Below, piece by piece: positions 5,448 through 10,519 of a DNA stretch of 10,519 nt (positions are counted from its first letter, which is position 1; every line of letters begins with the position of its first letter). The notes below the pieces were generated by a model, which was not told the origin of the DNA, ran no database searches, and saw nothing but the letters and a program-made list of their open reading frames with translations. The position numbers and the translations under genes are program-made. Source of the stretch: Collinsella sp. (lineage in GTDB: Bacteria > Actinomycetota > Coriobacteriia > Coriobacteriales > Coriobacteriaceae); the NCBI GenBank assembly GCA_019414465.1, contig DXLY01000061.1, positions 1 through 10,519 on the forward strand, read 5' to 3'.

Positions 5448-7670
5448 TTAGAGATGCAGCACGCGGTCGCGGATCTCCTCGGTTCGACCCTGGTTCCAGA
5501 ACTGGGTACCGATGTAGCCGCACGTACGACGAGCGACGTTCATCTTCTCCTGGTCTCGGTTGCCGCAGCTGGGGCACTCCCACACCAGCTTGCCATCGTC
5601 CTCAACAATCTTGATCTCGCCATCGTAGCCGCACACCTGGCAGTAGTCGCTCTTGGTGTTGAGCTCGGCGTACATGATGTTGTCGTAGATGTACTGCATC
5701 ACGCGAATGACAGCCTTAAGGTTGTCCTGCATGTTAGGAACCTCGACGTAGGAGATGGCACCGCCCGGCGAAAGCTGCTGGAACATGCCCTCAAACTTGA
5801 GCTTATCGAAAGCATCAATCTCCTCGGACACATGGACGTGGTAGCTGTTGGTAATGTAGCCCTTGTCCGTCACACCCGGAATAATGCCAAAACGACGCTG
5901 CAGGCACTTGGCGAACTTGTAGGTCGTCGACTCAAGCGGGGTGCCGTACAGCGAGAAGTCGATATCGCTTTCGGCCTTCCACTCGGCGCATTTGTCGTTC
6001 ATGTGCTGCATGACGGCCATGGCAAACGGCGTGCCTTCCTTCTCGGTGTGGCTGTGGCCCGTCATGTACTTGACGCACTCATACAGACCGGCATACCCCA
6101 GGCTGATGGTGGAATAGCCGCCCACGAGCAGTTTGTCGATCGTCTCGCCCTTCTTAAGGCGCGCCAGGGCGCCGTACTGCCACAGAATCGGTGCGGCATC
6201 CGAAAGCGTGCCCATCAGGCGCTCATGACGGCACAGCAGGGCACGATGGCACAGCTCAAGGCGCTCGTCGAAGATCTTCCAGAACTTGTCCATGTCCTGA
6301 TGCGAGCTCAGTGCGACATCGGGCAGGTTGATGGTCACAACACCCTGGTTAAAGCGGCCATAGTACTTAGGTTTGGTCGGGTCATAGTTCAGCGCGTTTG
6401 CAACGTTATTAAAGCCGTTGCCCGAACGGTCGGGCGTCAGGAAGCTGCGGCAACCCATGCAGGTGTAGCAATCGCCATTGCCGGCGGTCTCACCCTTAGA
6501 CAGCTTGAGCTCACGCATCTTCTTCTCAGAGATGTAGTCGGGCACCATGCGCTTGGCGGTGCACTTGGCAGCCAGCTGGGTCAGGTAGAAGTACGGGGAA
6601 TTCTCGTGAACGTTATCGTCCTCGAGCACGTAGATAAGCTTGGGGAATGCCGGGGTAATCCACACGCCGGCTTCGTTCTTAACGCCCTCATAGCGCTGAC
6701 GAAGCGTCTCCTCCACGATCATGGCAAGGTCGTGCTTCTCCTGAGGCGTACGGGCCTCATTGAGATACATAAAGACCGTCACGAACGGCGCCTGGCCATT
6801 CGTGGTCATAAGGGTCACGACCTGATACTGAATCGTCTGGACGCCGCGACGGATCTCATCGCGCAGGCGGTCCTCAACGACCTCACGGACCTTCTCTGCA
6901 GACGCAGAGACGCCGAGCTCCTCAAGCTCGCGAGCGACCTCGCCGCGAATCTTTTGACGGCTCACCTCAACAAAGGGAGCAAGATGGGTCAGCGAGATGG
7001 ACTGGCCGCCGTACTGGGAGGAAGCAACCTGGGCGATAATCTGCGTCGCGATATTGCAGGCAGTCGAGAAGCTATGCGGCTTCTCGATCAGCGTACCCGA
7101 GATAACGGTGCCGTTCTGGAGCATGTCCTCCAGGTTCACCAGGTCGCAGTTATGCATGTGCTGGGCAAAGTAGTCGGAATCGTGGAAGTGAATCAGGCCC
7201 TCGTTGTGGGCATCCACGATCTCCTGGGGCAGCAGCACGCGCTGGGTCAGGTCCTTAGAGATCTCGCCGGCCATGTAGTCGCGCTGGACGGAATTGACGG
7301 TCGGGTTCTTGTTGGAGTTCTCCTGCTTGACCTCTTCGTTATTGCACTCGATCAGCGACAGAATCTTGTCGTCGGTCGTGTTCTTCTGGCGCTTCAGGCT
7401 CTGAACATAGCGATAGATGATGTAGTGGCGAGCGACCTCGTAGCAGTCGAGACGCATAATCTCGTCCTCGACCAGATCCTGGATCTCCTCGACCGAAACG
7501 GTGTGGCCCGCGTTCTCGCATGCCTCGGCGACGTTTTGTGCCGCGTAAACCACCTGGCGGTCGGTTAGACGAGAGCTCTCCTCGACCTCCAAGTTTGCGG
7601 CGCGGATGGCATTGACGATCTTATCGATGTCAAAGACAACCTCGGTGCCGCTGCGCTTGATGATCTTCAT
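5448..7670 (-). CDS. nrdD: Anaerobic (class III) ribonucleoside-triphosphate reductase
   Basis: NrdD reduces ribonucleoside triphosphates to dNTPs under anaerobic conditions using a glycyl radical made by NrdG. The 740-residue protein has an N-terminal ATP-cone (about 1-95) that senses ATP/dATP, then the catalytic barrel with the active-site cysteines C175 in HNCDLVNLEDM and C407 in CYTCMGCRSF. A C-terminal zinc site follows, formed by C677/C680 and C699/C702. The glycyl-radical motif is RRTCGYIG, with G718 the expected radical residue. The C-terminus TEEIRDRVLHL is typical. The ATG at 7670 is preferred over an in-frame ATG at 7700 because it starts the canonical MKIIKRSG sequence and has AGAGG seven bases upstream. 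Regulation by NrdR is suggested by paired boxes in the promoter about 230-270 bp upstream. Confidence 0.98.
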   Translation of the reverse strand: MKIIKRSGTEVVFDIDKIVNAIRAANLEVEESSRLTDRQVVYAAQNVAEACENAGHTVSVEEIQDLVEDEIMRLDCYEVARHYIIYRYVQSLKRQKNTTDDKILSLIECNNEEVKQENSNKNPTVNSVQRDYMAGEISKDLTQRVLLPQEIVDAHNEGLIHFHDSDYFAQHMHNCDLVNLEDMLQNGTVISGTLIEKPHSFSTACNIATQIIAQVASSQYGGQSISLTHLAPFVEVSRQKIRGEVARELEELGVSASAEKVREVVEDRLRDEIRRGVQTIQYQVVTLMTTNGQAPFVTVFMYLNEARTPQEKHDLAMIVEETLRQRYEGVKNEAGVWITPAFPKLIYVLEDDNVHENSPYFYLTQLAAKCTAKRMVPDYISEKKMRELKLSKGETAGNGDCYTCMGCRSFLTPDRSGNGFNNVANALNYDPTKPKYYGRFNQGVVTINLPDVALSSHQDMDKFWKIFDERLELCHRALLCRHERLMGTLSDAAPILWQYGALARLKKGETIDKLLVGGYSTISLGYAGLYECVKYMTGHSHTEKEGTPFAMAVMQHMNDKCAEWKAESDIDFSLYGTPLESTTYKFAKCLQRRFGIIPGVTDKGYITNSYHVHVSEEIDAFDKLKFEGMFQQLSPGGAISYVEVPNMQDNLKAVIRVMQYIYDNIMYAELNTKSDYCQVCGYDGEIKIVEDDGKLVWECPSCGNRDQEKMNVARRTCGYIGTQFWNQGRTEEIRDRVLHL

Positions 7671-7890
7671 CCTCTTGCCTCTTTCGCGTCGTAGTCTCAT
7701 TGCGCTTCAGAGCCAAACGATGCCCGGCAGGGCTTACCCCTGTCTTGCGGCGCCGTCGCGCAATCTGTGTTCTCGATAAACCATAGGTCCTCATGCGGAC
7801 AATCCTCGCGGCCGATCAAGCGGCTCAAAGGCGTGTCCAAATGGGGCGAATAAGGTCCTCGTTCTCTGTCCGCCATCTATCATACGACAA
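7671..7890 (-). other. Long 5' leader of nrdD
   Basis: If the promoter at 7898-7927 is correct, nrdD has an untranslated leader of about 220 nt. It contains a small hairpin CAGGG-GTAAG-CCCTG and two copies of GAGGACCTAT/GAGGACCTTA. I do not recognise a riboswitch: there is no cobalamin B12-box and no folate-riboswitch pattern. A 54-codon frame beginning at 7794 overlaps the nrdD start but has no protein-like features. Confidence 0.4.
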
Positions 7891-7895
7891 AGACG

Positions 7896-7943
7896 CATCT
7901 ATATCCTGTATTCTTTTTTTAGGTCAAACACAACATATAGTGT
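7896..7943 (-). promoter_or_regulatory. nrdD promoter with paired NrdR boxes
   Basis: On the minus strand TTGACC (7927 to 7922) and TATAGA (7903 to 7898) form a -35/-10 pair with an 18-bp spacer. ACACAACATATAGTGT (7928-7943) closely fits the NrdR box consensus acaCwAtATaTwGtgt and abuts the -35. A second, weaker box, CATCTATATCCTGTAT (7896-7911), overlaps the -10. The boxes start 32 bp apart, about three helical turns, the usual NrdR arrangement. NrdR is the dATP/ATP-sensing repressor of ribonucleotide reductase genes, so binding here would block RNA polymerase. The nrdR gene is not in this window. Confidence 0.8.
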
Positions 7944-8294
7944 TTCAGCAGGTCAAAGCAATTGGTCATTTTGCAGACGCATTAATTATGAGGGGCTCTT
8001 GGCAAGTCGGTAAAACGTTACCAACACGGCTACCTGCATGGCAGTTATAAAACCCCCTTAGTCAAGCCGCTGACAAATCCTACCAAAACCAAGCCGCTCG
8101 CGCCAAAAGAATCCAAAAGATTATGCTTGACCAACATGTTGCGGTCGTGCCTTGCCGAACCTCATGCAACCGCGGCACGAATCCTTGGAAGATATGTGTA
8201 TGCAAACAGAGAAGATGAGAGTTTTCTCGGATAACTACTGAGAAGCATCCCAGAAGATCAAAAAACTCGAAATTTGGCGACACATTTGGCGACC
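7944..8294. other. Unassigned, AT-richer intergenic stretch
   Basis: This stretch lies between the nrdD promoter and the tRNA terminator and holds no gene I can support. It has a GGTAA-AACG-TTACC palindrome (8009-8022), a nested inverted repeat CGTGCCTTGC (8146-8155) with GCAA (8166-8169) and GGCACG (8174-8179), and a tandem decamer near 8272-8293. Base composition differs from the neighbouring genes. Confidence 0.5.
8272..8293 (+). repeat. Tandem decamer ATTTGGCGAC x2
   Basis: ATTTGGCGAC occurs at 8272-8281 and 8284-8293, a 12-bp period. In the plus frame ending at the TAG 8318-8320 it encodes KFGDTFGDQN, which recalls the repetitive tails of some tyrosine recombinases. The frame is closed by a TGA at 8216-8218, leaving only about 33 codons, so at most this is a remnant. 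Confidence 0.4.
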
Positions 8295-8331
8295 AAAACA
8301 AAACAGCCCAGAGGACATAGCCTCTGGGCTG
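8295..8331 (-). terminator. Rho-independent terminator of the tRNA unit
   Basis: CAGCCCAGAGG and CCTCTGGGCTG (8304-8314 and 8321-8331) form a perfect 11-bp stem with a 6-nt loop. On the minus strand it is followed by TTTTGTTTT (8303 to 8295). It lies eight bases past the CCA end of tRNA-Val, as expected for the end of the tRNA transcript. Confidence 0.93.
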
Positions 8332-8339
8332 CGAACATT

Positions 8340-8414
8340 TGGTGGGCGTTAGAAGATTTGAACTTCTGACCTCTTCCGTGTCAGGGAAGCGCTCTCCCCC
8401 TGAGCTAAACGCCC
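8340..8414 (-). tRNA. tRNA-Val (anticodon GAC)
   Basis: The minus strand folds as a full cloverleaf: acceptor GGGCGTT/AACGCCC, D-arm GCTC/GAGC, anticodon stem CTTCC/GGAAG with loop CTGACAC (anticodon GAC at 8382-8380), and T-arm AGAAG-TTCAAAT-CTTCT. The discriminator A and a genome-encoded CCA end are present. It lies three bases downstream of tRNA-Gly in the same transcript. Confidence 0.96.
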
Positions 8415-8417
8415 AAA

Positions 8418-8493
8418 TGGAGCGGACAACGGGGCTCGAACCCGCGACCCCAACCTTGGCAAGGTTGTGCTCTACCAACTGAGCCATGTCCGC
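8418..8493 (-). tRNA. tRNA-Gly (anticodon GCC)
   Basis: The minus strand folds as a cloverleaf: acceptor GCGGACA/TGTCCGC, D-arm GCTC/GAGC, anticodon stem CAACC/GGTTG with loop TTGCCAA (anticodon GCC at 8460-8458), and a T-loop GTTCGAGCC. The discriminator T and an encoded CCA end are present. It is the first gene of the two-tRNA unit. Confidence 0.96.
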
Positions 8494-8505
8494 TTACGAG
8501 GATTA

Positions 8506-8534
8506 ATCTTACGTGATACCCGCATCCTATGCAA
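8506..8534 (-). promoter_or_regulatory. Promoter of the tRNA-Gly/tRNA-Val unit
   Basis: TTGCAT (8534 to 8529) and TAAGAT (8511 to 8506) are spaced by exactly 17 bp, and the -10 ends 12 bases before the tRNA-Gly 5' end. An A/T-rich tract, AACTTTTTTTGAAAAGTT (8536-8553), lies directly upstream and could serve as an UP element; it is also a 7-bp inverted repeat. Confidence 0.75.
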
Positions 8535-8634
8535 GAACTTTTTTTGAAAAGTTTTGCGACGCCCTCGCGAACCTCGCGAAGACATCAGCCGCCGCGGAAG
8601 GCGCAGGCAAACGCAAGCTCGCCGCAAGAGACCC

Positions 8635-10368
8635 CTACAACTCAGCGAGCATGATCCAGGCAGAGCTGTCCTGCGCGAGCTTACCGTCTGCAAGCGGTGA
8701 TGAGGCGAGCAGGACCCTGCCCGCAGGCAGCTCCACGGGCGCTGCACCGAAGTTCGTCACACACGCCCAGCCGTTGTCGCGGCGATAGGCGATGACGCCG
8801 CCCTCAGCGCCCTCGGCACCATCCGCAAGGCCGGTGCGCCCGTCAAGATCGAGCCACGCAAGATCGTTGGCGCACCCGCGCAGCTTGCGCCGCAGCCAAA
8901 GGGCGTCACGATAGAGCGCAAGCATCGATGTCGGGTCCGCTTCTTCCCTATCGGCAGCGTAATCGGAAAACCATGCAGGCTGCGGCAGATGGGGCGCCGC
9001 ATCGGCGTCCGCCGGTGAAAACCCAAACGATCCGCCCTGCGCGGGATCGTCCGCCGCCACCCACGGCAGGGGCACACGGCAGCCGTCGCGCCCCTTCTCG
9101 CGCTTCGGTCCGTGCGTATTGGTCGCAGTGGGATCTTCGAGTACAGCCCACGGAATGTCAGCCACCTCAAAAAGGCCGAGCTCCTCACCCTGATACACGT
9201 ATGCCGAGCCCGGAAGTGCCAGCTCGAGCAAAAGGGCCGCCCGCGCGCGGCGCTCGCCGAGTTCACGTTCCTCGTCATAAGACGACCCGTCGCGTAAGAG
9301 CCAGTCGAGCGCAATCTGGTGGTAGCGCGTCGCCTTGATCTGCGGCAGGGCATAGCGCGTCGCCACGCGCGGCACGTCGTGGTTGGAGAGCACCCAGGTC
9401 GAGGCGGAATCGGATTCTATAGCTGCCTTCAAGCCCTCCTCGATTGCAGCGTGCATGTCATCATAGGTCCAAGTGGCCTTGGCAAACTCAAAGTTGAATG
9501 TCTGGCCAAGCTCGCTGGGACGCGCGTAGAGATACTGGCGCTCGGGCAGCACCCACGCCTCGGCAACGGCGCTGCGTGGCGGATCATAGCGGTCGAACAC
9601 GCGGCGCCACTCGCGATAGATCTCGTGGACCTCGTTGCGGTCCCACAGCGGATGGGTGCCGTCCTCAACCATGTCATCGCCCTCGGCGAGATGCCACCGG
9701 TCGAGGTCATCGCGGTCGAGATCCTTGGCGAGACCGTGCGCCACATCAATGCGAAAGCCATCGACGCCTCGATCGCTCCAAAACGCCAGGACGTCACAAA
9801 AGAACGCGTGAACCTCGGGGCACGACCAGTCAAAGTCCGGCTGCTCGGGCGTAAACATGTGCAGATACCACTGACCGTCCGCGACGCGCGTCCAGGCGGG
9901 GCCGCCAAAGTTGGCATTCCAATTGGTGGGAGGCAGCTCGCCGTGCTCGCCGCGACCATCGCGGAAGATATAACGGGCGCGCTCGGGCGATCCGGGGCCG
10001 GTGGCAAGAGCGGCTTTGAACCAGGGGTGCTGGTTGGACGAATGGTTGGGCACGATGTCGACGATGACCTTGATGCCGTGCGCGTGAGCCGCAGCGATCA
10101 TGTCATCGAAGTCGTCAAGCGAGCCGAGACGTGGGTCGACATCACAGTAGTCCGCCACATCATAGCCGCCATCGACAAGAGGCGATGGGTAAAACGGGCT
10201 CAGCCAGATGGCCTCGATACCCAGCCGCTCAAGATAGTCCATCTGCTGGGTAATGCCCGCGATATCGCCCAGACCCGAACCAGTCGAATCCTTAAACGAG
10301 CGCGGGTAGATTTGATAAATCGCGGCATCGGACATCCATGGGCGCGAAGAGGACTTTTCTGTAGCCAT
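8635..10368 (-). CDS. GH13 alpha-glucosidase (alpha-amylase family)
   Basis: The 577-residue protein is a glycoside hydrolase family 13 enzyme of the oligo-1,6-glucosidase/alpha-glucosidase type, acting in the cytoplasm on malto- or isomalto-oligosaccharides or on sucrose-like alpha-glucosides. The (beta/alpha)8 barrel motifs are all present: AIYQIYPRSF (16-25), DIVPNH (104-109), QPDFDW (176-181), GFRIDVAHG with nucleophile D208, the acid/base E270 in VAEAW, and NHD (329-331). A C-terminal beta domain ends the protein. There is no signal peptide. ATG at 10368 has AAGGGAG nine bases upstream; the frame remains open to 10458, but that extension lacks a ribosome binding site and is not conserved-looking. 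The exact substrate cannot be read from sequence. The gene is first on this strand in the window and has no sugar transporter or regulator beside it here. Confidence 0.92.
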   Translation of the reverse strand: MATEKSSSRPWMSDAAIYQIYPRSFKDSTGSGLGDIAGITQQMDYLERLGIEAIWLSPFYPSPLVDGGYDVADYCDVDPRLGSLDDFDDMIAAAHAHGIKVIVDIVPNHSSNQHPWFKAALATGPGSPERARYIFRDGRGEHGELPPTNWNANFGGPAWTRVADGQWYLHMFTPEQPDFDWSCPEVHAFFCDVLAFWSDRGVDGFRIDVAHGLAKDLDRDDLDRWHLAEGDDMVEDGTHPLWDRNEVHEIYREWRRVFDRYDPPRSAVAEAWVLPERQYLYARPSELGQTFNFEFAKATWTYDDMHAAIEEGLKAAIESDSASTWVLSNHDVPRVATRYALPQIKATRYHQIALDWLLRDGSSYDEERELGERRARAALLLELALPGSAYVYQGEELGLFEVADIPWAVLEDPTATNTHGPKREKGRDGCRVPLPWVAADDPAQGGSFGFSPADADAAPHLPQPAWFSDYAADREEADPTSMLALYRDALWLRRKLRGCANDLAWLDLDGRTGLADGAEGAEGGVIAYRRDNGWACVTNFGAAPVELPAGRVLLASSPLADGKLAQDSSAWIMLAEL

Positions 10369-10519
10369 GGGATGAGTCTCCCTTGCAACGAGGTTTTGCG
10401 AGATGCCCACGATGATACGCCCAAAGCGGACATTCGCGGCAAACAACGCCACAGCCACGCCCCAAACGCTCGCTCCCTCTCGGGTTCGAGTCTCCTGGGA
10501 CGAATCGATCGATCAGTGA
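10369..10519 (-). promoter_or_regulatory. Upstream region of the alpha-glucosidase gene
   Basis: TATCAT (10417 to 10412) is a possible -10 with a poor TTGCCG -35 at 19 bp. Between it and the ribosome binding site lies an imperfect inverted repeat, CTTGCAA (10382-10388) and TTGCGAG (10396-10402) with a 7-bp spacer, placed where a repressor operator would act. The spacing does not match the canonical LacI-family operator. No gene is seen in the remainder up to the window end. Confidence 0.3.

Noticed and set aside
5454..7568. A 704-codon open frame on the plus strand opposite nrdD
   Set aside because: It is the antisense shadow of a strongly conserved gene with biased codon use; it has no ribosome binding site and a leucine/valine-rich composition typical of such shadows.
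7630..7794. 54-codon leader frame overlapping the start of nrdD
   Set aside because: It is arginine-rich, resembles no known leader peptide, and its ribosome binding site is weak.
7793..8050. 85-codon plus-strand frame upstream of nrdD
   Set aside because: It crosses the NrdR-type promoter, has no ribosome binding site and shows no domain features.
8080..8487. Minus-strand open frame of 135 codons
   Set aside because: It reads straight through both tRNAs and the terminator; the MAQLVEHNLAKVGVAGSSPV start is the well-known translation of a tRNA gene.
10469..10495. tRNA-like GGGTTCGAGTCTCC segment near the right edge
   Set aside because: The T-stem does not pair properly and no matching 5' acceptor half is present upstream.

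Overview
The window looks like chromosomal DNA from a high-GC anaerobic actinobacterium of the Coriobacteriia, most likely Collinsella or a close relative. This rests on the GC-rich coding sequence, strong GGAGG-type ribosome binding sites, CCA-encoding tRNAs, an oxygen-sensitive class III ribonucleotide reductase and a gut-type alpha-glucosidase. The genus is an inference from gene content, not a database match.

Layout. At the left edge (1-711, minus strand) a slyD-like FKBP prolyl isomerase is followed three bases later by a gene cut by the window edge; its 93 visible residues resemble the N-terminal domain of the nickel chaperone UreE. Diverging from slyD, on the plus strand, are an M19 membrane-type dipeptidase (832-1845) and a YgjP-type zinc metallopeptidase starting at TTG (1920-2696), with a perfect 12-bp hairpin between them. 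Everything from 2703 to 10368 is on the minus strand. In transcription order this is: a GH13 alpha-glucosidase (10368-8635); a tRNA-Gly(GCC)/tRNA-Val(GAC) unit with its own promoter and terminator (8534-8295); nrdD (7670-5448); nrdG (5021-4440); folE (4373-3816); an HD-domain hydrolase (3813-3232); and folB (3188-2703).

How the genes fit together. nrdD and nrdG encode the glycyl-radical ribonucleotide reductase and its radical-SAM activase, which make dNTPs anaerobically. The nrdD promoter carries two NrdR-box-like sites with the spacing expected of that repressor, one overlapping the -10 and one abutting the -35. The downstream cluster folE-HD-folB makes the pterin part of tetrahydrofolate, and the HD protein sits exactly where the poorly conserved dihydroneopterin-triphosphate phosphohydrolase step would belong.

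The most unusual structure is the 426-bp gap between nrdD and nrdG. It holds a perfect 39-bp inverted repeat with a nested 9-bp hairpin (5299-5436, MITE-like) and a second, unrelated 17-bp perfect inverted repeat that extends imperfectly to about 26 bp (5036-5121), ending beside the nrdG ribosome binding site. The 669-bp stretch between the tRNA unit and nrdD holds the NrdR-type promoter, a leader of about 220 nt and otherwise unexplained, more AT-rich sequence. I see no CRISPR array, complete insertion sequence or defence system.
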